Of a stretch of DNA of 64,000 nt, positions 22,042-35,796 are shown piece after piece. The position numbers and the translations under genes are program-made. The notes under the pieces were generated by a model. It was not told where the DNA came from and did not search any database. It worked only from the letters and a program-made list of their open reading frames with translations. The stretch covers positions 1,386,501-1,450,500 of the forward strand of contig OZ024869.1 in assembly GCA_964017185.1 (NCBI GenBank). The letters are read 5' to 3'. The first letter of the stretch is position 1, and every line of letters begins with the position of its first letter. The stretch comes from Rugalucina vietnamica. Taxonomy: Eukaryota; Mollusca; Bivalvia; Lucinida; Lucinidae.

Positions 22042-25000
22042 GTAAGTGGATGGGGTTAGACCCCTTTTCTTTGGGGTTAGGCATTTTATATATACATCCA
22101 TATATTTATACATGTATGTTAAACATTTTTTGTCTTCACATAATTAGGCCAGGCACAAACTGTTTACTGATTGTATCAAACAGCTTTAAAATGAAAAACA
22201 GCATAATTTTGTTCAAATCAATTTTGGAAAATCAGCTTTTGTAGCAAAGGATAGTAGAATCTCCAGAGCACAATTTTAAACCTCAAAATAGCTCATGTAC
22301 ATGAAAATTACATGAATAATCTTTGCATGTACTGTTGTTTTTTTTTCTAGAACCCCTATTCAGAGACAGAGAGAGGAAATTTTGAGAAAATTAAACAAGA
22401 AGGTACAATTTGAGTAGATAAATTGTTGGATTAATTTATAGAGGTTAACATTTTCTACATGATTATAATAACTTTCATATAAGCTATGGGATGAAAACAT
22501 GATTTTATAGGCATAATGTTATAAAGAAATCTACATCATCTATATACTGTTGCTATATAATTTTCATAATTGAGCCTATGCTTGAGAAAACCAACCATTT
22601 GGGTTCCGACCAGGTCCGACACAAACCGGGATGTACAGTCACAGAAGATGGTTAGAGGCTGGAAATTTTGGATTTAGAAAGTATAGGAATTGTTCTATCC
22701 ATGTAGCGAAAACAAAGGCGCTGATCAGCTTCGCAGTTACTGCGAAGCTGATCTGCTCCTTTGTTATCGCCTATGGAGATTGTTGGTTTTCCCATGCAGT
22801 GGCTCAATTAATGTTTTGTATATTGACTATGACCTTCCATTCCAATCTACTCGGTAAAGATTTTGTTGTACAAAGCGTAAACGTTAGTTTGATGTATCAA
22901 TTTGTGTGGAATACTATCCTACAGGGACCTCCACTCGAAGAAGAATCTAAGGATTCTGCAAGGTCCAAATGGGGAGCTGGAGGTGGTGCTGAATTACGAT
23001 TGGCTGAGAAATCTCTGGAGGAGGAGCCTGAAGATTCAGCGAGGCCCAAGTGGGGAGCAGGAGTCAATCTAAGACAGATGACACTGGAAGAAACTGCTTC
23101 ACAGATGGAAGGTTAACACTTTGGGAGTGTCCATCTTTCATAAATTTCAGAACTATATAATTTCTAGAATTCATAGAAATGAAATATTGACAAAGACCCT
23201 CATAATTTTTGAAAGTGTGACCTGGGTCATTATCCTTTGCTTCTTCAATATTTGTTTCATTCAGTTTCCCCTGGTCTGGTCTCTGGGCTATTTCTTTAAA
23301 GTTGCTGTTAATTTCCAGATTGTATTTCATGGAAAATGATGAACAATGATTATTCTTTCCGAAAATGTTCATAACATTTTAACCTGGCACTGTTTATGAG
23401 AGAAAATGATGGATCACTGGTACACCTGACCCTGATTCACACTATCCCATGGTGGGAATGTTAAAATGATGTCACTGAGAATGTGACACAACTATGTCAT
23501 AAAGTGGCATATTGTAAAACATGGAGAAGGTTCAAGCTTGGAGGTCAAATGCCTGTCTGATCCAAAAATTTATCAAACATGCATATTTTTGATTGATCAT
23601 AGGTCCCCTTATGCTATCAAAAAATATTTCAGTGACAAGTGCTCGGGACAAGGTCATCATGAACCCCGACTCAGCCCGTCCCAAGTGGGGTAAGCCTGGG
23701 GAAACAGTTCTCAATGTTCTACAAGGTGTACCACTGGCAGAGGGAACCATGGCCAGCAATACTTCAGGTCTGTACACTTACCATGTTTTGTTTCAAGTAA
23801 TTTTTGGGTAATTTTCCAGAAATTCTCCCAACAATTTGTTACAGTTCTCGTTTGATGGGTTTAATGGTTAGAAATAATTGAAAACAAAGTACTTTTGGAC
23901 TTGATGTTCCTTGCAGGATTCATTACTTATTATTTGGCCCCTGCCCATTGGGGCCTAGGAGAAATAGATGGGCTGCTTGTACCTCCAGGCAAAGCTTCTA
24001 AACTACTGACCGACCATCTGATTACGGGTTAACCTCTCATGTCTGAACCTGCCCAGGAAATGTGATTTAGTCAAACCATCCATACATATAAGCCTTATTG
24101 GCATAGTTGGGTGGTTATATTTATGAAGCACATTTTGAGTGTCATGACATCCTAATGTTGGGTAAAAGTCCCATAAAATGGAGGCAACATCCCGACATGA
24201 CCATTGCTGTTGACTGGGAAGTAAAACAAACATTCAAATAAATCATTACTTATTGGTAAAAAGGTAGAACCTCTAACTGTTGTATCAAAGTTATCTGTAA
24301 ATTTCTGCGACATTATGTTTGTAGATGACAGTCTAGGTGAAAGTCCGTCCCCAGCTCCAGCCATAGGGTCAACTATCACTATATCAAAGGGTCCGCCCAT
24401 ACAGAAGGGCACTATTATATTAAAAACTGCACAGGAAAATGCTCAGGCACAGCAAGGTATTTGTTGTTATGTGATATATAAGCTGCTGTATTTGTTTGCA
24501 GATAAAAATGGTGTATGACTTTTTAGCTCACCTGAGCCGTCAGGCTCACAAGGTGAGCTTATAGTATACCCATGCTCCGTCATCCGTCCGTCCGTCGTCC
24601 GTCCGTCGTCCACCATTTTCAAAGATCTTCTTCTCTGAAACAGCTTGGCCAATCAAAGCCAAATTTTACATGAAGCATCTATGGGAAGGGGGAACCAATG
24701 TGTATATAAATAATCCAGGTCACATGACCAAGATGGCCGCCATGCCCATATATGGTAAAAACCCTTCAAAAATCTTCTTCTCCGGAACCACTAGACCGAT
24801 TTCAACCAAACTTGGCATGAAGCATCAATGACTCAAGTACTACAATGTGTATATAAATCATGACCTTGTGGTGACCTTGACCTATTTTACGGCAAGGTCA
24901 ACATAGGTCGCCTTTGCATTTGAATGGGAAAAATTGTTAAATTGTCATTTAAAGAAAAAGTCTTGCAGAAAATGAGCAGTAGGACTGAATATTAATGATT

Positions 25001-28000
25001 CTGAAAAAAATTGGGCCCCAGGGGCTCATATGCCCCCACCCCGGGGCAATATACATGTATATTACCATAATATTCAAACATCATCTCCTCTGAAACCGCT
25101 TGGCCAATCAAAGCCAAATTTTGTGTGAAGCATCAATAGGAAGGGGTAATCAATGTGTATATAAATAATCCAGGTCACATGACCAAGATGGCCGCGATGC
25201 CCATATATGGTAAAAACCCTTCAAAAATCTTCTCCAGAACAGGTGGATCGATTTCAAAGAAACTTCGCATGAAGCATCGATGGCTCAAGCACTACAATGT
25301 GTATATGAATCATGACCCTGTGATGACCTTGACTTATTTTACGGCAAGGTCAACATAGGTCGCCAATGCATTTGAATGGGGAAAACTTTTAAAATGTCAT
25401 TTAAAGTCATATAAAGTGAAAGTCTTGCAGGAAATGGGCAGTAGGACTGAATATTAATGATTCTGAAAAAAATTGGACCCCAGGGGCTCATATGCCCCCA
25501 CCCCGGGGCAGTATACATGTATATTACCATAATATTCAAACATCATCTCCTCTGAAACCGCTTGGCCAATCATATCCAAATTTTATGTGAAGCATCAACA
25601 GGAAGGGGTTATCAATGTATACTAATGTCCAATGAAAACGTACCACCTACAAAAGTGTAAAAAATATGTTTTTGACTGAAAATTTCAGTTTGTCTATTTG
25701 ATATTTCGGTACTGTGATAAGCTGTCCAAATCATGGCACGTTCGCAAATCTGTCTGATAAGTGATGCTCCGAGGATAAAGCAACCAAGACGTTAACCGTC
25801 AAAAAGAAAATCACAAAACCGGTATTCGAATGCGCCAGATGTGAAGAAATCTTCAATCACGCATCGACTCGCGCCTAGAAGATGCATAACGTCGAAACAT
25901 GAAGAATTCGACAGTCAGTGTGCTTCGAAAACGTCAACATGGAATTCTTGACGTCATAAGCAACATTTTGACCACTGCGCAATAACAGAGACATTAAAAA
26001 GGCAATCAAATGTCTGCAGCAAAATTGCGATTAAATCACAGATGTGAGCCGTTTTGTCCAGGAATTTTGCCCATTACATCATAAAGGCTTAGGATTTTGA
26101 CGTTTAATGGCTAACGTAAATCGTTAAAATCGCAAAGACGTTGAACCTAAATGACCTGTACATCTTTTATTGTACGCTTATATTCATCTCGACAAACAAA
26201 AACGATTTTCAGAAATTCTGACTCGATAGCGTTTCCGGAAGCGGCTGGAGAGAAGCTTAAAATTGACGTCAGTCATCGAACGTCATTCTAGAAAATGATT
26301 TCGGTGACGTTTAGCATATGTTAAGATTCGTATTCCCAAAATAAACTGTTTTTGGGATATCTGTATGAAAGAAACCGTTTGTGAACGTTTTTTGACCGAA
26401 TTTGCAAGACTTTGCGTTTTTTAGGCGTGCATGGTGACGCGTAGAGCGCTTTTACCGTGTGTTGTGATGCGATGTAGTGGTTGAGTAGGCGGCGAATAGT
26501 TCGTAGAGCTACTCGCATACGGGAAAATCATTTCCGGGATTTTTGGATCAGCCATAGCTTACGTAAAATTGAATAAACGTAAGTTGTAGTCTGACGTAAC
26601 GTCGCTTACAAACCGTCGCGGGGGGATAAACTTTTGGCCTAGAAACATTGTATTCAACCTATATAACATAAAGAATCATCATATGTGCACAAAGGTTTTG
26701 ATATCCCGCAACTAAGAGCATCCGAGGAGTGGTACGTTTTCATTGGACATGAGTATATATATAAATAATCCAGGTCACATGACCAAGATGGCCGTGATGC
26801 CCATATATGGTAAAAACTCTTCAAAAATCTTCTCCAGAACAGGTGGATCGATTTCAAAGAAACTTGGCATGAAGCATCGATGGCTGAAGTACTACAATGT
26901 GCATATAAATCATGACCCTGTGATGACCTTGACCTTTTTTTACGGCAAGGTCAACATAGGTCGCCAATGCATTTGAATAGGGAAAACTTTTAAAATGTCA
27001 TTTAAAGTGAAAGTCTTGCAGGAAATGGGCAGTAGGACTGAATATTAATGATTCTGAAAAAAATTGGACCCCAGGGGCTCATCTGCCCCCACCCCGGGGC
27101 AATATACATGTATATTACCATAATATTCAAACATCTTCTCCTCTGAAACCGCTTGGCGAATCAAAGCCAAATTGTATGTGAAGCATCTATGGAATGGGGG
27201 AATTAATGTATATATAAATTATCTAGTTCACATAACCAAGATGGCTGCCATGCCCATATATGGTAAAAACCCTTCAAAAATCTTCTTCTCCGAATTTTGA
27301 GGACCGATTTCAAAGAAACTTGGTATGAAGCACCAATGGCTGAAGTACTACATTGTATATATAAATCATGACCCTGTGGTGACCTTGACCTATTTTACGA
27401 CAAGGTCAACATAGGTCGCCAATGCATTGGAATGGGGAAAACTTTTAAAAAGTCATTTGAGGTGAAAATCTTGCAGGAAATGGGTAGTAGGACTAAATAT
27501 TAATGATTCTGAAAAAAAAATGGACCTAAGGGCTCATATGTCCACACCCCGGGGCAATATACATGTATATTACCATAATATTCAAACATCTTCTCCTCTA
27601 AAACCACTTGGCCAATTGAAGCCAAATTTTATGTGAAGCATCTATAGGATGGGGGAACCAATGTATATATTAATAATCTAAGTCACATGACCAAGATGGC
27701 CACCATGCCCATATATGGTAAAAACCCTTCAAATATCTTCTTCTCTGAAACCAATAGATTGATTTTAACAAGGACACTCTATCGAGAGGACGACACACTC
27801 AATGGAAATCGCTCATGAAATATTGACTATGTACTAGCCACTTTTACCTGTCCGCTAAGCCGCAGCAGTCGATATTGTCGCCATTTTGAAATAAGATAAA
27901 TCATACCTGTTCGAGTTTTTATTAAATAACTCCAAAGATTGGTTGCATTCAAATTGATAAATAAAGAAAATTAAGTGCACAAAGTCTACAATCATCATAA

Positions 28001-31000
28001 CAGACAGTTTTAGAACCATTTTTTAAACGAAAACCTTTCAATTTAGGAAAAAACGTAGGAAAAAGAAACCCCTAAAACAAATTTATGAGCCGTAAATTTC
28101 CCGGAATAACTCGTCCTGACAAACTGACAGTATAGCTTGAACTTAGGTTTTGCAAATGTTAACTTGAAGATTTGTCTTTAATATACAAAGTTAACAAAAT
28201 AATTATTGGTAGAAAGCTCAAATAAAGCTGTAAAGTGTTCCAAAAGCGCCACCGTTGATTTTTGTTTTCTAAAAACGGTCCGCCATTTTGTCACGCGGAC
28301 TTTGTAATTTCTAATAAGTTTACTACTACACATTTCAAAATATCAAACTCTTATATAAATTTTCCGAAACTTTGATGTATCTGCTTTTCATAAATATTAT
28401 ACTTAATTAATAGAACATAGCTTATATCTAAGTAATCGGTTCCGATCTATGACCACTGTGTAAAAATTGGTCGCCATGACGCCATTTTTAGGTCAAAAAT
28501 AGAAACAAAATAAGGGTAAAGAAAACCACTAGAATTACCTTTAATGTGATAATTAGGGGAAATATAAATATGTCAGATGAAAGATAATTAAAAGGTCTTT
28601 AATCTGGTAAATGGATTTAATTGTTAAAAGGTTCTACTTACTGGCTCAGAGAAGATAATTCCATTCAGTTAATTCTAATTTTGAAACTACCGCTCGTTTG
28701 CCTGATCACGCGGGGCAACGGGTCGTTTCGGTCCAAAATAATGTCACAGTAGATAAAGGGCAAAATAATCAGAGTGTGTCGTCCTCTCGATAGAGTGTCC
28801 TTGATTTTAATGAAACTTGGCGTGAAGCATCCATGGATAGAATATTGAATAGTCTGAAAAAAGAAAACGGCCCAAGGGCTTCATCTGCCCCTGCACTTGG
28901 GTTAAATACCATAATATTCAAACATGTTTATTGGTATATGCAGCAGACTCAGGTGAGCGTTTACAGGACCATTGGTCCTCTGGTAAGATTTCTAATGCCG
29001 GAAAGTTTGATGAAAACTGCATGTCTTTTATCCAAAAGATATTAGATTAGATATTCTTGGAGTGCAAGCATGAATAAAGAGACTTCAATCAAGCAAGAAA
29101 GTTTTGTGTGAAGAAAATTTTGTTCAGAAATATTTTGCTATTTTTTGACAAGATTCTTTCTAGGCTAGTTTTGTTCTCAGTCACTTTCCCTGCATGCTTT
29201 CATTTTCTGCTGCACCTTTTATTTGCCAGTTCTTCACTGCTTTTGGTGTTGTCTTCAGATTCAACCAATCCAAACATTCCATCACCAATATCGTCCAGTC
29301 AGATTTCTCCCTCATCAACCAATGAAAATGAACAGTCATTAGAAGCCATTAAAGAAGTTACAGAGAGAACAACCAATCAGAGCCCAGCACCTTCTCCTGT
29401 TGACCAATCAGCTGCTGATGCAGATTTGTTGCCGGATCTAACTAGAAAATCAGAAGATAATATCATAGAAGAAAAGTCTTCTATTCCTAGAGGAAAACCA
29501 CCTGTGCCAGAAAAGCCATTAATTTTGCCAAAGCCAGTATTACTCCCAAAGCCAGATGCTCCAATGGATTTTGGTTAGTTTCTGCTAGTGTTCATGCTTT
29601 CCATCAAACAGCAGGCTGCTGTTGAAATGGATGGTTAAAAGCCATTAATTTTGCCAAAGCCAGTATTACTCCCAAAGCCAGATGCTCCAATGGATTTTGG
29701 TTAGTTTCTGCTAGTGTTCATGCTTTCCATCAAACAGCAGGCTGCTGTTGAAATGGATGGTTAATTAGCATGCAATGAATTGATGCATGATTCATTTAGA
29801 AATACAGTAGTGCTCAGATGAAAGGTAACACCCTAGTGCACATAGAGTGCACTAGTAAGTGCACTTATTACTATAAAACATAGTCTGGCGGGTCAGCCGT
29901 CAAAATGAATTTTTGATAACTGATTTATCATTTTGACGTCTGACTCCAACACTATCAAAATTTCCCAAGTTCTATTAATATCTCTGCAAGCTGTTTTTAG
30001 ACAATGATTATACCCCCGGCATTTATGCCGACGGGTATATAGCTTTTGCTTTTCCGTTCGTCCGTTCGTATGTTAGTTAGTTAGTTAGTTAGTTCGTTTC
30101 TTCGTTCGTAATTCCGGAACGTTCGTGGAATTTATGTCAAAGTTTTGGTTAAAGTTTCTCTAGAGGTGTATATCTCATGAACCAATTGTCAGAAACCATT
30201 CATATTTGGACCATAGGTACCCTATAGGGTTTGCTTTGTTTCCATGAGTTCGGACCCCAGGGCCCATGCCCGGGGGTAGGGCTGGAGGTCAAAAACTAGG
30301 TCACCTTTAAAATATGTTATTTACAATTTTAATGTTTCTTCTCTAAGTCCATATCTTAACAAACAATCATAGGGATGTATTCTCATTTAGTTCCTAGATA
30401 CTCTATAGGGTTTGCTTTCATATTCCATGCTCGGTACCATCTCCAGGGGTGGGGCTAGAGGTCAAAATCTAGGACTTATTTATAATATGATAAATACCAT
30501 AATAAATTTTCTGTAAGTCTATTTTCTTAACATCCACAAACTTTTGTCAGAAAGCATTCATACTTAGACCATAGGTACCATGTAAGGTTCAGACACTAGG
30601 GTCCATGTGCGGGGGATGGGGCTAGAGGTCAAAATCTAGAACTTCTTTAAAAATTGTATTTTCTGTACTTTTCTTTGCCACCATGTTTAGAAATGATTCG
30701 TACGTGCACCAAAGGGACTCTATAAGGTTTGCCTTGTTCCTAATGACATTGACAACTCAGACTCTTGGGTCCGTGCCCAGGGTGGGGCTAGATGTTGAGA
30801 TCTAGGACATTTTTTTTTTTTTTTTTTTTTTTCAAATATTATTTAAGAATGGCATTCTACTTTACATCTAGGACCGAGGACCTGACCCTCAATGTCCGCG
30901 ATCAAGTCCTAGATTGAGTATACAAGTCAGCTCTGTATACTGTTCTAAAATAGATCTGTCATTCTACTACACTCCCCCCCTCCACACACTTCCCATGGTT

Positions 31001-34000
31001 TTAGACAGTGCTTTTTGCAAATACAAATTTATAAGATGTACTTGTTGAGGGCGCTCTCTTTCATCGGGAATTAAGGTTTCATGAGCATGTTTGGATTGGA
31101 GGGCGGTGGGCTAAGGGGTGGGGGCGTTGGAGGGAGTTACCAGCCGGGGGTATACGTGCCTCTCAAGGCACTTTTTCTAGTTTTTTGGGAATTCCTAATC
31201 TGATTGGTTGATGGCTGGGTGCTGAGGTCATGCACTCTCTAAGAGCCAATCAGAAGCTCGCAGTTAGAATTGTCTCCCCTCTCAGATGACTTTTTTGTCA
31301 GCCATGTTGAATGGATTCTTTTTAAAAAATCATCAAAATAAACAAAATTAGGATATGTTTTATGAATTTTCAAATGGAGGTTTTTGTTTATTTTTTTGTT
31401 TTACAATGTTTTACACCGTTTGTTTGTATTAAAACTTGTTATTCTGTAAATAACGTCTTTCACCCAAAAGTGGCTGACAGCTTGGCTTTTTGACAATGTG
31501 CTGGAGTCAGACGGCAAAATGAACCACTGGGTGTGATACTTCATTTTGACGGCTGACCAGTCAGACTATATAAAACATTGTGAGCATAGTGCACCCTTCG
31601 TCTTAGCTTAACTGTTACTGGAGAACTTAATGTGGTGTTCATTTCATTTTTTCTGACACTGAGACACTTGCATTTCTTTTGTTTGTCTGCCGTATTTACT
31701 TGTAGTGCTAGTTATTCCTATGTTATTTTGCTTATATCCCTTACAATTCACACCCTACAAATCAGAATTCTAAAAACATTATGTACATGTATGTAAACTT
31801 TCATTTTAGTCATTTTGGTCTATTGCTATTTTAGTAGATTTCCTTTGTCACTCTTTATATGTTGCTTTTTTTAATTTTTGTCAAGTACACACCTTTTTTG
31901 CTGTGTGAGCCGTAGATGAATTTCTTATCATTTATTGATCAGGAAACACAAAACCAGCTGTTGTAGTTAAATCAGAAGGAGCAGGTACCCTGTTTGAGAA
32001 AGTAGAAGATGGAGCCCAGTCATCGGGTACCCAACAACAACAGGGTAGCCAGACACCAGCTGGGGGTGGTGATGGGGATAAGAAGAGCGGTACTGATGAT
32101 CAAATTGTGATTTCTGAGCTCGATGACAGCACAGGAGAAAAGTAAGTTTGATTTATGTCTAAATTTTCTGTAGTGACATAAATTTTGCCATGTGAATCAT
32201 GTAATAAATTATTTGAGAGCTAGCAAAAACTCAGATCATAAATAAATACTTTGTCTTTTCTTAATATGTAGCCATATCAATGTAAAATATTTCCCAGTAC
32301 TGTGAAAGTAGTAGAGTGCTGTGTTTAAACTTCATCAAGGAAAAGCCAGATTGTTGCTTGGTTTTTCACTGCTTAGATTATTTTAAACTTCTCGATGCAC
32401 AGATCCTGAATATTTAGCCTATAGGCAACTTTAGTAAATTGTTGGCTTGAAAACTCTTTAGACAGTATTTCCTTAAGTGAGATGGTTTGCATCATTAATA
32501 AATACAATTCATTGAATGAGTTTCCTTCTAATCTTTCAGAGAGAGAAGCAAGAAAGGCCTAGCAATGTGTGTAACAATGGGTAGTTTTGACATGCAGCAT
32601 ACAGATCTGTTGAGAACCTGCTCAGAACCTGACTTGCCGAGTCTGTTCCGTACCATGAGCAAAGAGAGTCCCAAGGAAAGGAGACATAGTTTGAGTGACA
32701 TGAGTACAGTACAGGAGGAGGTAGGTTTATTACAGATATAGCTAGTATAAATTTTTCTGAAAAGTTAAAAAAAAAGCACTTCTGTCAAAACAAAATCTGT
32801 ATTTTGGAAGCAGAAACCCGACCCTCATAAATCTAAAACATCACAATGGTGGTAACAATGCCAATAAGATAGAAGGCCCGGAACTAGACAATAGTAATAT
32901 GGATCTACATTTAAAAGAAAAATTGGCAACAATTAATGTTGTATATATCCCCTAGGATGAAGACAGTATGGCTGCAGTACTCCAGAGTATGGAGAAAGCT
33001 ACCACTGAGGAAGGAGAGGATAATGATGACAACGACAATAAGATAGATGACCAAGAACAAGACGATGGTGATATGGAAGAGGAAGAAGAGTAAGTTTTCA
33101 AATGTGGTTCAAATTTTCTTGGAAATGGGTTTAGTTGTGGTATCCAGTAAATCATAATTCGAAACTCTGTATTGACAGGTTTCTTCCATAAATGAAGCTT
33201 TTTAGCTCACCTGAGCCGTTAGGCTCACAAGGTGAGCTTATAGGATGGCCATGATCCGGCGTCCGTCCGTCCGTCCACAATTTCAAAGATCTTCTTCTCT
33301 GAAACCGCTTGGCCAACCAAAGCCAAATTTTATATGAAGCATCTATAGGAAGGGGGAACCAATGTGTATATAATTAATCCAGGTCACATGACCAAGATGG
33401 CCGCCATGCCCATATATGGTAAAAACCCTTCAAAAATCTTCTTCTCCAGAACAGGTGGATCAATTTCAAAGAAACTTGGCATGAAGCATCGATGGCTCAA
33501 GCACTACAATTTGTATATAAATCATGACCCTGTGATGACCTTGACTTATTTTACGGCAAGGTTAACATAGGTCACCAATGCATTTGAATGGGGAAAACTT
33601 TTAAAATGTCATTTAAAGTCATTTAAAGTGAAAGTCTTGCAGGAAATGGGCAGTAGGACTGAATATTAATGATTCTGAAAAAAATTGGACCCCAGGGGCT
33701 CATATGCCCCCACCCCGGGGCAATATACATGTATATTACCATAATATTCAAACATCATCTCCTCTGAAACCGCTTGGCCAATCAAAGCCAAATTTTATGT
33801 GAAGCATCAATAGGAAGGGGTAATCAATGTGTATATAAATAATCCAGGTCACATGACCAAGATGGCCGCCATGCCCATATATGGTAAAAACCCTTCAAAA
33901 ATCTTCTCCAGAACATGTGGATGGATTTCAAAGAAACTTGGCATGAAGCATCGATGGCTGAAGTACTACAATGAGCATATAAATCATGACCCTGTGATGA

Positions 34001-35726
34001 CCTTGACCTTTTTTACGGCAAGGTCAACATAGGTCGCCAATGCATTTGAATAGGGAAAACTTTTAAAATGTCATTTAAAGTGAAAGTCTTGCAGGAAATG
34101 GGCAGTAGGACTGAATATTAATGATTCTGAAAACAATTGGACCCCAGAGGCTTATCTGCTCCCACCCCGGGGCAATATACATGTATATTACCATAATATT
34201 CAAACATCATCTCCTCTGAAACCGCTTGGCGAATCAAAGCCAAATGGTATGTGAAGCATCTATGGAATGGGGGAATTAATGTATATATAAATTATCTAGT
34301 TCACATAACCAAGATGGCTGCCATGTCCATATATGGTAAAAACCCTTCAAAAATCTTCTTCTCCGAATTTTGAGGACCGATTTCAAAGAAACTTGGTATG
34401 AAGCACCAATGGCTGAAGTACTACAATGTATATGTAAATCATGACCCTGTGGTGACCTTGACCTATTTTACGACAAGGTCAACGTAGGTCGCCAATGCAT
34501 TGGAATGGGGAAAACTTTTAAATTTGAAAGTCATTTGAGGTGAAAATCTTGCAGGAAATGGGTAGTAGGACTAAATATTAACGATTCTGAAAAAAAAATG
34601 GACCTAAGGGCTCATATGTCCACACCCCGGGGCAATAAACATGTATATTACCATAATATTCAAACATCTTCTCCTCTAAAACCACTTGGCTAATTGAAGC
34701 CAAATTTTATGTGAAGCATCTATAGAATGGGGGAATCAATGTGTATATTAATAATCTAAGTCACATGACCAAGATGGCCACCATGCCCATATATGGTAAA
34801 AACCCTTCAAATATCTTCTTCTCTGAAACCAAAAGATTGATTTTAATGAAACTTGGCGTGAAGCATCCATGGACAGAATATTGATTATTCTGAAAAAGTA
34901 AACGGCCCAAGGGCTTCATCTGCCCCTGCACTGGGGTTAAATACCATAATATTCAAGCATGTTTATTGGTATATGCAGCAGACTCAGGTGAGCGTTTACA
35001 GGACCATTGGTCCTCTGGTTTTCTCATTCTGTTGATTCTAGTTTTGATTATTACTCAAAACTATGTTGAATCACCATTTCCAACAACCTTACCTGATTAT
35101 TCCCCAGAATTCCAAGCATGTATGGGGTATGTGAGTTTTGCTATTATTGCTGCTGTATTTCTATTTTCAGTGATGAGGATTTAGCTGACCTTATGAGTGT
35201 TAGAGAGACCATGCAGAGTCTACTCATTGATGACTGTGAGTACTTTAACAGAAATCATTTGAGCCGCATCGTGAGAAAACGGGATTTTTGCCTATGCGAA
35301 AACAAAGACGCAGATCAGCTTCGCGGTAACCGCGAAGCTGATCAGCGCCTTTGTTTTCGCTACTCGGATAGTACCATTCCTCTTCTACTTAAATCTGAAA
35401 TTTCAAGCTTCTACAATGTAGCTCTTTTCTGAGCTTGTACAGGCCGGTTTGTGTCGGACCTGGTCGGAAACCCCGAAGACCGGTTTTCTCGCGTCGCGGC
35501 TCATTTAGTTTCTAGCTTTTAGTTTAATTAGTGTATAATTTTAGTGTGCATGTTTTTTGTAACAGCATCATACTTTGATTACATGTACAAGGAAATCGCA
35601 TGAGCCTTTTAAATTAGAGCTTCATTGTGTTCTGACCATGTTAGGGTAAGGGTTAATGTATGACTAAAGAAATAGAAAAGAGAGCAGAGTGGATCTAAAT
35701 GTTGTTGTTATTGTTGTTGTTGTTGT

Positions 35727-35796
<70 letters not shown>

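Larger units (their letters stand above)
24523..28983 (+). mobile_element. Pearl-like Helitron-type element with two nested transposons, in NEK1 intron
   Basis: 5' end TTAGCTCACCTGAGCCGTCA, CCGTCCGTCC block, ~480-bp tandem core units (AAGATGGCCGCCATGCCCAT, GGTGACCTTGACCTATTTTA, GCCCCCACCCCGGGGCAATA), 3' end CAGGTGAGCGTTTACAGG, hairpin, CTGG|T. The uninterrupted sister at 33,202-35,018 shows that 25,622-26,753 and 27,769-28,803 are later insertions. Short 60-77 codon frames (IYINNPGHMTKMA..) are core artefacts. Confidence 0.88.

Noticed and set aside
29108..29258. Extension of NEK1 exon f upstream to the Met at 29,108 (hydrophobic leader-like sequence)
   Set aside because: The polypyrimidine tract and AG at 29,258 explain it as intron, and the splice phase fits the previous exon.
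25155..34032. Repeated 65-77 codon frames beginning MYINNPGHMTKMA
   Set aside because: They recur in every core unit of the pearl-like elements and are not conserved beyond the DNA repeat.
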